Notes: generated by a model from the letters alone, not told the origin. 60,000 nt of DNA from Polytrichum commune (GCA_950295325.1 OX485808.1:11288501-11348500); one strand, 5' to 3'. Shown: positions 21,441 through 34,969, counted from the first letter of the stretch. Program-made: numbers and translations.

Positions 21441-23269
21441 TAGTGCCATAATGTAATTCCACGTGGGATTCAACCAATTTAGAAATGATATATATTAACT
21501 TAAAAATTCCCAAACATTTGACATTGTCATCCCACATGATCTCCTATTTTGTAAGCATATTGCTACTTACATGTTGGAGCGGAGGAGCCTAGACATGAAA
21601 CAACCTATGATACATGAGTCTCTAGGTATAGCGAAGTTGTGCTAGTGACAAAGAAAGGCTCCCACGGTCCCAAGTGGACAAGTGGGACCTATGCCATGAA
21701 GAACAATTGTGTGAGATTCATTTGTTAAAAGCCTTCTAGTGTTGCCGTAACACCTCGATGGCTAAAGAGGTATTTTTTTGGAATGCTTTGACAAAGGGTG
21801 GGGTTCTCACAATGTGTTGTATGGACGTAATGAAGAAAAGATGCTTTGATATGTATATTTTACGTAAGCTCAACCAAGAGCTCCCTTATTGAATCAAACA
21901 TGCCAAATTCCTTCCAGCATATCACACCTCACATATCATATACACCATAATAGTCTCCATAAAGTCTCATAGCAGTACAATGCAACACCACCCTTCAAAT
22001 TATATTTCTTACACATAGTCTCACTATACTAGGAAGATTACATAATCTCCCACCCTCCCCATTTGGACCCTCCCCAGATTATTATTTGTTGTATCAACTG
22101 ATCGCCCACCATTGCCCATGCACCAGAACAACTCGCACAAGAACTATATGACCACATCAACCCCAACATCTCACACAACACCACCTCCTCACAATCGTCG
22201 TTTCAATGACTGTTCCTAGCCTATCCTATAGAACTCATGAAAGAATCCCTCAAAATTTTACAACCAATACTCGGCTTCTCACATAAATCACACCAAACCC
22301 CAAGCTCAACAATAACATCAACAACAGACCAACATTCAAACATATACTCGAACCCCATCGCATGCCTCACATGGAATTGTGGTCACTTGAGCACAAGCCT
22401 TTGAGACATCCACCAACTCACCACCATAAATGGTATCCCATCTTTACTTCTATTCAAACATGAAACAAAAATTCCTAAAAAACAAACCCACGAGATACAT
22501 AGATATGCAGTTTCCATCATATAGAATTATATACAACAGCGCATTGGATGCACTCACATGCATACGACGCCCTTACATATAATAGGCCCCATTAAGAAGA
22601 TAACAAATCACTACAAAACACAAATCAATCGCCTTCTCCAATAACATCACCAAAACAACAACTCTTATGGAACTCCCCCCTCCCCCCCCCTACCTACAAA
22701 TTATTACAATAGCCAATAAACCTCTCACCCCCACAGTAATAATCCACTTATATATGCCAACACACGAAGGTGATCCCAAAAGGTTACCTAACTTTGAATT
22801 TTAGCTGCAATTGCAAAACTTGTGCAACCCCATATTCAATGTAAACTATCCACTAGCTTTGGTCCAAGTTGAGCACCAATTTGTTGATAATAAAGTCGAC
22901 ACTCTTTACGGGGAGTTCGTAACATTACTCAGTTGATGAGATGTGGGCCCCACATTATATTCAAGGATAAAGCCTTTGGATGTCGAGATCCTAGTGCTTT
23001 AGATTGAATTTGAAGGCAGGGTAGTTGAACATAGCTCATCAATTGAGTAGTGTTATGTCAAATGGATTAAAGTAAGAAGTGACAATGGTTGTTAGGGATG
23101 TCAAAGGTGTAGAAGTGCAAGGTTGTGAGGGGGGCAAGAGATGAAATGTCAATGAATGAAATCCTGAAGCAAAATAGGAGGATGGTCTTGCATGGAAACG
23201 CCATGCGTGCACAAACAACACAAACGATAAAAAGGTGGGTTCTAACACATGTGAAATTAGTATACTAAG
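21441..23269. other. Gene-free DNA, C/A-rich on the plus strand
   Basis: From about 21900 to 22780 the plus strand is unusually rich in C and A, with ACCACCT and CACACAAC-like words and a poly-C run near 22675-22690. No ORF with recognisable features was found on either strand. Confidence 0.45.
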
Positions 23270-23475
23270 TATGGTATTTAGTGACACTTTCTATTAGGAG
23301 GTACACAATGCTATATCTTTTTACCATTGATGTAATTTCTCACCAAGTAAAAGATGTCAATGTTTTATACTGTCCAAACAACTAATTTGACTTGTGTTGA
23401 CAAAAAAAAAAGAGATATACAATAGATAGTCATAGTCGATTCCAAATAGTAAGTGATACTAAATACAATATTTAG
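23270..23475. mobile_element. Foldback MITE, TTTAGTGTCAC family
   Basis: The left arm TTTAGTGACACTTTCTA...GTACACAATGC and the right arm, in complement CTAAATATTGTATTTAGTATCACTTACTATTTGGA, are inverted relatives. Related foldbacks lie at 42595-42815 and 48120-48310. Boundaries are approximate. Confidence 0.5.
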
Positions 23476-26157
23476 CGTAGTCCTAATACACATCAATGCC
23501 ATTGTTGTGAAGGGGTTAGTGAAATTGAAAGGTTGTGATGGAGGAATATATATATATATATATATATTCCAACATGGAAACATCATGCGTGTATATACAA
23601 CACACAAGGAATCTAAGTTATAGATACATCATCAAGCATTTATAATTCATATTATAGTTGCATGTTTTAGTGTGCAAATAGCCGGGAGTTAGGGAGGAGT
23701 TAGGTTATGATTTTGAGGTCTTTGGAAAGTTTTGCAAACTCTATAACTTAAATTGTTCATTTCCCTCAGAGTTTGACAAGGGGCGGGTTTAGGGTTTAGG
23801 GCACACGTTACATTGAGGTTGTTCACATACCATGCATGGTTACTAGACTCTCACCAAAAACCTCTTTCATTCTTCCACTAAAGTGACACTCTGTTTATGA
23901 TATTTAGTGTCACTCACTACCTATTTCGGAGTCATGCAATGTTATAGTTGTTTTATTGATTTATTTACAGTGAATTTTTGTCAATTTCTACCACGTTAAG
24001 TTATAACGTTCATACTACTTACTCACAACGTAAAATGTAGAGAAAATTCTATAGTGTCATGTAATTCAAAATAATGAGTGATCTATCACCCTAAAGAGTG
24101 TAACGGTGCCTTAGAATAACTTCTTATATCGATACGAAGGACTTAAATCGAACTCGTGCATCAATTCACATTTGTGGGGTACATGTTCATAACAACCTAC
24201 CATTGGGGAGGGTGAAAATGTCGATTTCTATGTAAAATTCATAGGCTGATATTTGAGAACATACTAACACCTGAATTGAGGTCAGCAGCCCCGTATCAAT
24301 CTATTTGAGGTTATTTTCATACGAATCAACAGTTCACCTATGAGCCTCATTTTTTTACTGCACCCCCGATGACACGTGGTTGGTAACAAAGTGCCATTAT
24401 GTGTCGGTTTTTTTTTCCCAACATTTTTTGTTTGTTTGGACCCAAACCTCCCATTAGAATACTACCAATATTACACCTTTATGACGACTCCAATTAGGGA
24501 ATATGCAAGCTCTAAGGCCCCAATAACTATGTTCTCAATCCCAATAACTAGGTTCTCGGTAGGTTCATATCATATTCCGTCCTATCACCTTACCTCGAAT
24601 TTGCTTACCCAGCGAATCAGGGCTGAGCGGCCCTTGCAAGTGAGGGCAAAAACTGTGCAGGGCTTGAGATACCTGGTTATTGGTGAAGAATGGGGAAAAA
24701 CTGACTGAGACAGATGTTTGAGGAAAAAAACTGGTTGAAGTTCAAGACTTTGGGAGAATCACTGATCGGTTTAGAAGAATCTATGGAATATGCCTTACAT
24801 AAACAAGAAAACGGTAGAACCGTGAGGCTCTGTCCTTTGTTATGAAAGACTACAATTGTAGCTGATTACTTTGCTCATGCCAATCCATGGCTATTCACTA
24901 TACCAAACCTTTCTTGGATTTTGTGCACCTTCTTCTCAAATATAGGTCAAGGATTGAAGCTACTCATTTATCACCCGAAATTTTTAAAATAAATAATCAA
25001 GAACTGCCGAAATAACTATAGTTAACTAGATTTCTTTCAATGCATTTTAGGGAGCACTTATATATATATATATATGAACTATAGATAACATCCACATTAA
25101 ATACAGTGGACCAAAAATAACAAGAACAAGAAACGTCCAAGTGTGAACACAAAGTGGTTAGGAAATTTGTTCTTGAAACGAAGAAGTTGATGCATAGTCT
25201 TTGTCCTACAGACAGAGCCAATAAAGGGAAAACCGAAAGATCTCAACATTGTAAACCGGTTGGACTTGGAAACACTAGGATGTTGACCGACTATGCCCCA
25301 AACCCCCCCCCCCCCCCGGACATTGTTGGTTATCATGGTGGAATTTAGACACTACTTTTAATATTACAAACATCAAAGTTGCATGGCACATGCATCCCGC
25401 CAATCGGTGTTGATTCCTCCAAGCCTACTTGTAATATGCCCAAGTTAGGGGCCAATGCTAAATAGTTCTTGTTTGTTGAATATGCCCCTCCCCCCTGCCA
25501 TAACGTTATTTAGATCCATAACAATGTTTAGTAGGACCGACATTAGTCTACGGGACATTCATGGATATCATTCACATTCAATCTGAATGTGAGGAATATT
25601 TTGTGGAATATTGTCAGTCCCACAAAAGACTGTTGTGGATTTGAATAATGTTATGGCCAATCTTACCTACGGCGAAATTTAGTCAATGTAACACAAACGG
25701 ACTTTTAAAACATACCATTACTCAAAAGTAGGTTTGTTGCACCATGGATTGAGAATGAAACGGGCATATTGCTCTTTTATGTTGGGGCTTCCTTACAAGA
25801 ATGAAGAGTACTTAGCTTGAGTATGGTTCATTTTGTCATATTGAACTAACAGCTTGGAACTTTTGAACTTATAGTATTGGGAGTTTTTGACCTTGTATGG
25901 TTGGGAATAAATGTTGTTGTTGAGTGGCTAGGGACTACCATCCCCATAAAATATAGAGCTCATTGTGTAGGGTTAGTAATGTTTCGACATTGATTCAACT
26001 CCGAAAGTAACATGAGGATTCCGAAACTAAAAGTTTGGATTGTTCCAATGGTTATGATTTGATCACAAATCTATGGGATGACAAGTTTTTACTAAATATG
26101 TTTTTACCTCAGTTACACTGGTGGGGGCCCAACTCAAAGAGCAAGACTGTAACTTAG
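23476..26157. other. Gene-free repeat-derived DNA
   Basis: This contains a (TA)n microsatellite at about 23549-23571 and a short TTTAGGG doublet near 23787. A further TTTAGTGTCACTCACTA foldback relative lies at about 23900-24075. A second (TA)n run is near 25060-25077. A segment at 25160-25330 resembles 44755-44945 (shared GTTGGANTTNGAA and TTGACCGACTATGCCC). A poly-C run lies near 25304-25318. No gene was recognised. Confidence 0.45.
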
Positions 26158-26310
26158 GACCGGTTTACACCATGGACCATGAAATTGGACCATGGAAGAT
26201 GGCTTTTTTTCATGGTCCGACTTGATGGTCCAACTTCTGTGGTCCGATTTCTTAAAAAATCAATTTACAAAGCCTTTGGGTCTCTCACTAGGTGTAAGCC
26301 AAGACAAAAA
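26158..26310 (+). mobile_element. Solo terminus of the 20-kb Harbinger MITE family
   Basis: This begins GGACCGGTTTACACCATGG after TTA and follows the complement of the distal end of 20056-20619 for about 150 bp (CATGGTCCGACTTGATGGTCC and AAAGCCTTTGGG blocks). No second end was found, so it is a truncated copy. Confidence 0.65.
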
Positions 26311-26686
26311 CTAAGTATATTTTATAAATAAGTGCGTATGAATATTCTTGAAAGTAGCCAGAATTATCTAAAATATTATAAAATATACATACCACATCAG
26401 CACACTAAATTTAAGTGTCATTTTAGAATGACGAAGACAATTTCAAATGGTAAGTCATAAAAATTATAACCTCAATGTTGATGAGGATTTTCTAATTTTT
26501 TGACTTCCAAGTTAATTACATTCTTGGTTGATGGTTTCACTTCCGGAATGAAATCCCATTTAATGCCTTATTTACTAGGTGGAAGTGCACATATATATTG
26601 GATTTGAGACCTTGAAGGTGAAGTGCACTCAATATGGGATTTGTAGTCAAGCGGCCTTCAAGAATGGAAGAGCAATGTTTTTTTCG

Positions 26687-26778
26687 TTTTCGGGCGGGGC
26701 GGGCAGCTATTTTCGGGCGGGTTTGGAAAAAATCCGGGCGGGGGCAGAAATTTCGTGGGAGGGCTGCCCCCGCCCGAA
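26687..26778. repeat. GC-rich inverted repeat (CGGGCGGG)
   Basis: CGGGCGGGGCGGGCAGC near the left end pairs with GCTGCCCCCGCCCG near the right end, and two further CGGGCGGG words lie between. This GC island in AT-rich DNA can fold into a strong hairpin. No coding frame or transposon end was recognised. Confidence 0.5.
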
Positions 26779-26899
26779 TATGGAATCCCTATTAGTTCGT
26801 GGGGGGGTATTTAGCGTCCTCCCTCTGAAAGGGCCAACGCTATCTACTGCCAGATGATTGTGGATTCCTGTTTTGTTTTTCTTGCTAAATTAATCTCGC

Positions 26900-27760
26900 C
26901 CAAATAAACAGCACTAAAAAAAATCTAGAGCGTGTCCCCCGAAACTAGGCCAGAATCAACCTAAGTTATTACTCATCAGGCAGTGGTGAAGCCCCTCGAC
27001 CACCCTTGCCACGTAGGATTACCTCTTGGCACGGCCAATTGTCATGTTCCAACTGGCATTGAGATCTAGGTAAGATGACGGGTGACCCGTTCTGGCTAAG
27101 AACTTGTCCCCGGCCGCCCAGTTTATTTCTCTTTTTACATTGAACAGTACATAATCCGGCTCCACCACCCAGCCCATTCCTCCACCTCAGACCAAGCCAA
27201 TCAAGCCCCTCCTTGGGCCTCCTGTCACCTTAACCACGTAGGAAGCATCCACGTCACAGCCATTCATACTCCGCCACGTAAGAGAAATAAACCTGAGTCT
27301 GGCGTTAACGGGCAGCCCGTCCCAGAGTGAACCGGCCCGGCCTGATGATATTTCTATTTCCAAATCTGACAAGAGCCCCCCCTCCCCCCCCCGGGAATCA
27401 TCACACAAGCCAGGCCCCACCGCGACCAGTAGTCTACCTACCACATAGGACAATTGCATGCCACGTAAGAATATACAGGTCGGGCCCTGTTATCTCACGC
27501 CAGCTAGATCTCTCCTTGCTGACTAGGGCCCGCCACTGGGGTCATATCCGAATCTGGAGATAGCGGGTGTCTTGGACTGGGCCCGGGCTCCAAACCCAGT
27601 CCAGCCCGGGGATTCGCTTCGTGAATCGTCCACTTCGCTCTGTCCGTCCTCCCTCTCTCCAAGTTTCGCAGTTCTCTTCGCAAGCATTCTGGTGGTCATT
27701 GAGCTTTCCATAGCCGCTTTAGCAGATCGCACTGAAACCCTAGCACCCCCGCATCGCACT
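26900..27760 (+). promoter_or_regulatory. GC-rich promoter and 5' leader of the CBS gene
   Basis: GC content is clearly above the flanks. CCACGT occurs five times (near 27009, 27234, 27248, 27273 and 27461), four of them followed by A. This ACGT core is the centre of G-box/ABRE-type bZIP sites. A poly-C stretch lies near 27378. No TATA box could be assigned, so the transcription start is unknown. Confidence 0.4.
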
Positions 27761-30501
27761 ATGGACATGGCTTTGCGCCTTTGCGCCACCGCAGGCACCG
27801 CCTCCTTCACCGGCCGTTCGCTGCAAATCGCCAAACCATCATTGCAGCGAAGCTCAAGCTCTGCGATAGCCGTGCACCCTTTGAGGCTGCAAAGTTCCCT
27901 GAATTTGAACAAGAGTTCCAGGAACAGTGTGATTGTTCGCGCCGCAGGCGAGAGTGTTGAGTTGGATGTCAAGGAGACCGGACAGACGGGCGACATTCTG
28001 CCGTCCGGGGAATGGGCGGAGAACTTCTCCTTGTTGAACTATGAAGATTTGACGAAGCACTACGAGCCTGTGTTGTTCAAGCCCGAGGTTCTTGCCTCCC
28101 CGAATCGATTGTCCCGTCTCTCGGTGTATTTGTATGTGTGTGTGTGCGTGTGTTTGCGCTTGGTGGATAGTTTTGGTTTGGTTTTGTTTCGGAGAGTTTT
28201 AAAGTTTTTGAACAGGTTTGAGGAATTAGGATCCAACTGCTAACTGTTAGAGCTTTCCTTATTTCTCGATAGGTATGTCGGTCAGCGACTCTGGTGGAAT
28301 AGGTGAGTGTTGCGGAAGCTTGAGTAATCGGAAGAGAATCTGAGGTTGTTTGAAGCGTTTAATCCAGTGACGAAATGGTTTAATGATGTTGCGCATTGTG
28401 TCGCACATATAATTTGGTTGAAGTCGACAAAACTGTCCTTTCCCGAGCCAATTGTTGTTCCTTCTACGGTCAGCAGCGTATGGTGTGGTAGGTCGCCTTT
28501 GGTACTATTTGGGGGCATATTCTTTTTCTTGGTGTGCGTGAAGGAATATGAGTCTTTGTGTGCGGGTTAAGTAAGCTACTGCGTGCTTCCTGATTGATTA
28601 ATAACGATCCATCTTCATGGTTTCAATTGTAAATGTACAGAGTGCCGCGGTGTGTTTCCTTCGTTGTTTGATCTTTGTTTAAGGTCGGTCTTAGTTGTTC
28701 TTTGCCTCCTCCTGCTCAAACCTGGTGCAGATGTTCATTGTACTTGCTCTCTCTTGTTATATATGGGGGGCATTCTCTTCAGCGTTACGGATGACTCTGT
28801 TCTAGTCTTGACCTGTTAATAGAGCTTCAGACTCTTCCTTTATGCATTGCAATGCACTTGCTTTAAAGTATCCTCTTCTATCGGTATCGGAGTAGATTGT
28901 GTTTGGGACTTAGAGTTGTCTATTTGAGTTGTTAATTGTCCTGCATATTTGGTAATATTTTTGTGTCCAAATACTTTCTCAGGCGTTATATATTTTTTTG
29001 AATAGGAAGGCTTTGTCACTTTAGATAAACGACATCAGCTTCTCTTGGAGACCGTTATGCGCAGCCGACATGATGTGCCGTTAATGACTATTAGAACCAA
29101 TATTATGTAAGACTTACGAGTTGAAGGGTCAAATGTGAAGTCCGTTTTTTTAATAAAATAAAATAATTTATATCCTCAGAATTAAATGAGTTGGAGTTGT
29201 TGAACTATCTTCCTGTTTTGATGTAGTTTTGATCTACACAGTTACGATGATTGTGCCTAGACTAAGGTATTAACATTCCTTGACGTGTGTGAAGACCTTT
29301 CTATCCATTGTGTTTATTCTAAATCAATGACTTGCATTATTTTCAGGCACAGCCATCTACTCACTTGGCAGATGTGATGTCCAAGACTATTTACACAGCT
29401 TTCCCTGAGCAATCTCTTCAGGAAGTGGACCACTACTTTGACAACATTTCTGGCCTTCCTGTAGTCGACCACGAACACAAATGTATCGGAGTTCTTTCCA
29501 AAAAGGATCGGGCGAAAGTGCGTGATGTAAGTGTTGTCTGTATGGCTTATCCAACTCAGTACTTGCACTGCCTTTTGTTCATGCATCTGGTTATGCTTAT
29601 TGAAATGTAACAGTTGAATTTCATCAATTGATGATTAATCTTACTTGGAACTGTGGGATTGGGAGCAGCTGAAATCTTCAGTGAAGTCTGTCATGAGCTC
29701 TCCACCTATCACCTTATCTGCAGATAAGACAGTGTCAGGTATGTATGAGGCCCCTGTTATGGTCCTTGTCTACAGATCAGAAGCTCCAGTTATATGGTTA
29801 GCCTGGGGGATTGTCTATCTGTGTGCTGCCCCTGAAATGTGATGTTACATGGTCCGGACTAGGAGCCCTGTATCCAGTAGTTCCTGTTCTTTGTCCAAGT
29901 CTCATGATTGGTTGTTGCAATCAGTGCTGGTGCTGAGACGTTACTCTGTTTCAGCTAATATATAAGCCATCTACAAAAGTCAGTTTATGTGTTGGCTGAA
30001 ATTGATGAAGTTGGTTATTATGATTTTATATTTGATATAGGTGTAGGTTTTAATATGTATCCTGGCTGTTCCAATAAGGACTTCAGCAATTTTTTGCATA
30101 TAGTTGAGAATTTGTGTGATTCATGTCTGAAATTGTAGAAACAGCTTAAGAATTGAGATAGCACCTGAAAGGCTCCTCATTTGGTACGGACTTGGTGTTG
30201 CAGATGCTGCTGTGCTGATGCTGAAAAACAAGATTCACCGTATCCCTATTGTGAATGATACTAACCAAGTTGTGGGTGAGTACTACATACAGATCAATTT
30301 TCTGGTCATTTGGATTTAGCATAGGCTGCAAGGCAGTGATTTTTGAGAGGTAGGAAATCATGGTTGTTGTGAGCAATCTAGGATTATGGTGGATTGCATC
30401 TTTGTTTCTGAAAATAAGGTTTCATGGTTTTTGTTTTCCCAGGCATTGTGACAAGGACTGATATCTTTACTGCCTTGGAGGGAGGTGACGAGCAGCAGTA
30501 G
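27761..30501 (+). CDS. Plastid-type CBS-pair protein
   Basis: Five exons give 235 aa: 27761-28087, 29347-29526, 29669-29738, 30204-30275 and 30443-30501. Residues 1-65 are rich in Ser, Ala and Arg with few acids, as in a chloroplast transit peptide. A plant-specific lead (WAENFSLLNYEDL, around residues 84-97) precedes two CBS motifs. The first has HLADVMSK, DNISGLPVVD and CIGVLSKKDR. The second has SVMSSPPITLSADKTV, DAAVLMLKNKIHRIPIV and QVVGIVTRTDIF. CBS pairs usually bind adenosine nucleotides, and plastid CBSX proteins of this type are reported to modulate thioredoxins; which subfamily this belongs to is inference. The exon 1 donor (GAG|GTTCTT) was chosen because it joins the conserved KPEAQPST junction; a later in-phase GT at 28136 is an alternative. 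All other splice sites are GT-AG and in phase. Confidence 0.9.
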
Positions 30502-33500
30502 ACTCTCAGTGGACACAAACCTGGAGTAGTGAATAGTGTTTATAGGGAGTTGAGATCCTTGAGTCGTACATAATGTGACAGAAACACCTGTGTTAGTTAT
30601 TGAGTTACCCAATTCATGATGAAAGATCATCATGGGAAGCTGGTGGAGAGAAGCACAGGAAAAGAATCTTGCCAACGAATTTGCCGAATCTGCTGTGCGT
30701 ACGCCCTTAGTTATGACACATGTTAAGAGATTCCCTTGTAACCTTGTAGAGTTCCACGGGTTTCTGAATCGTGGTGTGTGGATATGAGTGCTTAGATTAA
30801 GCCCTTGTCACATGCTCCTGGTCTTGATTAGGTTCTTTTTGGTAATGTGGGCCAAGTGTAAGTTCAGGTGGGATGCGTGGACATTGCTTAAACTGTTCCA
30901 TAGTAGCACCCAGATGTTTTTGTTTTACAATCAAGCTATAATCTGGTGTGGTACAAACTAGTGATGAAGCTGGAATTGGTCTGGTGTTTCAGGGGTTCTC
31001 AAGTGTTGGTTATGTGCACTTGTAAGTCCAGGTTTGGAATTTATACATCATTTCACAGTGAAGTGCATGGAATCGTTGGGAATGATAACGAGGATAATAC
31101 ATACGATTGGGCGGGAACTCGAGCTCTACCAGGAGGAACTCACCTATTGGGATGCAATTGATCATGGTGTCATTATATTGCTTAAACAATGTGGAAATAT
31201 CAATCAGCACTTTGGATGCTTGCATTTTCTCTAAACCTTACTACCGTTACCTTTTGGAAATTTGCTGACCTTATTGTGGGCACTTTCAACTCCACATGCA
31301 ATTTTGGCCGTTGGTCCAGATTGGTAATTCTTTAACCTGGTTCCAAAATTAGAGGTGAGATGTTGAACTATTGAGATTTCAGGTGAAGATGATGTTAACT
31401 ACTGAACGGAGTATGGTTTCTGTACAGTGAGCACTTAATGTAAATGCTTGAATGGAAATATATTTCTTTGGTAGAGTTTACTCTTAACCACAAGCCTTGC
31501 CATTTATAGTGCCCAAATTATAAAGAGATGACCACTTAGGTAACACGGCACCTTACTTTCTACATGGAAAATCAATGCACAAGGTAGAGGTTGCTTAAAC
31601 CAATGCTTTATATGATTTAGTCTATTTTTGGAGCCCATTTGGATTAGTGGTATGCCCGATTGGCTTAGCAAATTAGCGTAGACATGCCATAAATAATGAT
31701 CATATAGAATGCATATTGCAAATTTTAGAAGCCATTTCCCCTAGCTTCCTAGATCTCTTCTTAGGTTTGCACTTTTTACATGCGAATGGCTTGCAAAACC
31801 AATTTGACACATCCAACCCCACTTTCTCCTAAAACAAACTCCATATTTGCTTGAACCACAACCTTGCATTAAAACCAACACTCCACCCATTAAAAAATGT
31901 GAACTCTTGCAACTTTTGCATTTGGTTTCTTAATAAACACATACAAGTAGCCCACCTCTAGCAAATTTACAATGTTTGTCCAAATCCAATCTCACTTTCA
32001 CCCAAAATCAACCTCACATTTTTTGGGAATTGCCCCATGTTTCATCAAAATTTGCCCCGCTCTGAGTTGATGACATTCAAACACGTTTAATATGTGTTTT
32101 GACTTCATGATTAGGTGTTGTGCATAGGTTTTGGTTTTGGGTGGGGTGTTGATTATAGCTCCCTCTACTTTAGATAACATTAAGCTTGGGGTAAGGAATG
32201 TTGTGCTTGCTGTGTTTCAATACTTGGGAAAACATATGAGAGGTTTCTAGCATCATGGATCCACATAAAGAGACTCTATGTAATGGCTCCCTCAAACAAA
32301 AAATGCGGGTTATTGTTAAAAGGGTTGAGAATTCAAATGCTTAGCAAGTACTATGTCATCTAATATATGGAGAATGTAAGGCTCAAATTCAATGCCCTGC
32401 AAGTTTTTTTGGGTCTTTTGGATCACTAATTTGGTTTGACTAAGTACATGGAGATTTACTTGTCAAGATAGCATATGTGTACATGTCTAGAGTAGAGAGT
32501 TTGTTTTGAGTGAGATATGCAAACACTATTGCAACACCAGATTTGCAAAGAAAAGTGGGAAGGGGCACAAAGAATGGTTTATTTTTCTCAGTCACAAGAT
32601 GATAATATTGGAAGTTGTTATTTCCATATTTAACCTAGCTTATATGTATGTAATCTCGTATCTGTGTTATTTGGAATCAACAAGTATTAATAACTATTAG
32701 TTCCAAAAGTTTCCAACTACTTTTTGCATTTGCGGATGTGGAAGCAACGCATTCTCCCATCAGTTGTTGTATCCAAATTTGTATTCAGGGAAAACTTTAT
32801 CAAATATCACGTTGTATTGTAAAAAGACATGTTATGAGGTCATCAATGAAGCATTCTAGACTATTTTGGAGAAATGATGCACCATTAGGTAGAAATGAGT
32901 CACCTTTAGCTGAAAGTCCAAGGAAAAATAAGAACGTTGATTGATTGTCTCATTATGTTTGTGGCAAGTTTGCATTTGCAGACGGCCTCCTTTTGTTGAA
33001 AAATATTTATGACTTATCCACTTTGCACAAGATGATACAGTGATGAGTGGAAGCCCTTGTTGCAAATTTTCCAACTCATATGCCCTTTCCATCTATAATC
33101 AATGTTTGATATGTGGAATATGGTAATAGGTGGGCTTGCCCTTATATGTGTATTTTGCGAAATGCTATCTAATGTTGGCCATGTAAAATTGGATGTATCA
33201 ACCAAGATCCTTATGATCGTGATAAGTAGAGATGTGCATATGAATCAAAACACATGAGATGTGCATAAAATGTGGTTCTGGATCCAAGTCACAAGCCTAA
33301 AACTTAAAAGGATAGTAGAAAATCTGCAAGGGAAGGAGGTCATAACAAAGAGATTGAATGTTTATGTTCTTTTGCAACAAAAATCTTGTAGAAGTGGTCA
33401 AAAATGATAGAGATTGTTTATTTATATGTAGGGCACCTTGATTTAGAGAAGTTATTTTGCCATGGCCCATATGATCAAAGTGAAGGACACATACAAAAAT

Positions 33501-34675
33501 CTTAACATATAAGTTCTGGATTTCCATTCTTGAATTTATTCTTGCATCATTTTGATGTTTTGAAATCTTTAGCTTGCTCCATTGTTTTGGAGATATTTAA
33601 CACATTGCACAAGGACACAAACCAATCACGTCGTGCATCTCTTTCATGACTTGCTTCATCAACTGATTTCCAATTTTACAATTGTGTTGTTATGGACTGG
33701 CCCTTTGATTGCACACTACCTAATCTTTTGTGCGCCTTTTAAATCCAAGGCTCATGTTGGAAATTTCACTTTGATCAGACAAATGAACGATGGTAGAAAA
33801 CAATCCCTTGTTGTTGGGGGTGCCCTGCAGGTAAATAAACAATCTATGCAATTGTTGGCCACTTAAACAAGGTTTTTGTTGTAAAAGAACATAAGCATCA
33901 GTTCACTATTTACTAGGACTCTTTTTTTGGAGATATTCTACTCCCTTCCATGTTTTAGGCACTTGCATCTAGAACCGTGTTCCACGCACATCTCATGTCT
34001 TTTGGTCTATATTCGCAATCATACCTCTAACAATCATAAAAATCTCAGTTCTTAGATCCAATTCCTACTAGAGAATCCTTGCAATTCTAACAACTGACCC
34101 TTGAAAAACACACAAAAAAAATATGTGTTTGAAAATTGGTTCTAATTGCCATTGATTGTCGAAATTGCGAAGCTACAGTAGCACTAAGCCCTAGAGAAAC
34201 TTGATAGTAAGCCTTGAAATCCTGGAGCAAGATTGAAATCCAACAACTTCATAACATTGTTAACCTGCTTATGGGGCCACCCCTAGATGAGCAATCAAAA
34301 GCCACTGCAACAAGAATATGGAGCTGTTTCTATAAGCATCAAAGGCCGAATCTAATTTACTCATGTTTCCAAATACCCTAAATAGTCTGGGTTACCTTGG
34401 TTGCCCGTTTAAGCAACAAGGTTAGGATATTTTACCCTAACTGTGCTAGGTTACATGGGCTGCCCGTTTAGGCAAAAGGGTTAGCATACTCGCTGACGTG
34501 GGTCTTAATAATGTTATACTGTAATTATGTAATTATGTCAAGTAGTACTCCCTACTATGCATGTGGAGAAAGAATCTTTGATACAAATCTAGAGCTTTAA
34601 AAAACCACCAGAATGCTTACCAAAGAGTTCATAGGCTAGAATACAAACTTACTCCAGTGCATAACCTAGATTGCC
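30502..34675. other. Gene-free DNA between the CBS and OEP7-like genes
   Basis: The first few hundred bases are probably the 3' UTR of the CBS gene. The rest is AT-rich; the open frames of 60-105 codons have no recognisable motif, and no paired repeat ends were found. Confidence 0.45.
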
Positions 34676-34969
34676 TTACAAACCCCCCTTGTTGGTGGGT
34701 AAATCCTTGGCCTTCTCTTCAAGGCTGCTTCCTTCAATCACGATTTCTTCTTCATCGTCGTCATCGATGTCTTTGGGAGCGGCAGGAGGGGCTTCGAGTT
34801 CATCGTCCGGATCGTAATCAGGATTGAGGGAGCGGTTGATTCCATCTCTGCCTGCTTGAAGGAATGGCTTAAATGCCAATTCCATTGTCGCCCAACCCAA
34901 CACTAGTGTAGCTCCCGCAACCAATGCCGTGCTCCACAGGCTCTTCTCACGCTCCCCTTTCCTCCCCAT
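34676..34969 (-). CDS. OEP7: OEP7-like outer envelope signal-anchored protein
   Basis: This single-exon gene encodes 97 aa. A short basic lead (MGRKGEREKS) is followed by one membrane helix at about residues 12-32. The motif GWATMELAFKPF matches the GWLAIE(I/L)AFKPF signature of the small plastid outer-envelope proteins OEP7/OEP6. These insert with the N-terminus toward the envelope through a signal anchor and a flanking basic patch. Residues 48-97 form an acidic tail (DPDDELE, DDDDEEE) and make the protein longer than the roughly 64-residue angiosperm OEP7. Its precise role is unknown in the family. The ATG is the only one before the helix, and an A-rich leader precedes it on the minus strand. 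Confidence 0.82.
   Translation of the reverse strand: MGRKGEREKSLWSTALVAGATLVLGWATMELAFKPFLQAGRDGINRSLNPDYDPDDELEAPPAAPKDIDDDDEEEIVIEGSSLEEKAKDLPTNKGGL

Noticed and set aside
23787-23806. Telomere-like TTTAGGG doublet
   Set aside because: Two repeats only, well within chance for AT-rich DNA and without flanking degenerate units.
27572-27760. N-terminal extension of the CBS protein
   Set aside because: The upstream in-frame codon is TTG and the extension is GC-biased leader. The first ATG (27761) begins a normal transit-like peptide.
28282-28570. Overlapping frames inside intron 1 of the CBS gene
   Set aside because: They have no domain, and the flanking exons join in phase through the conserved KPEAQPST junction without them.
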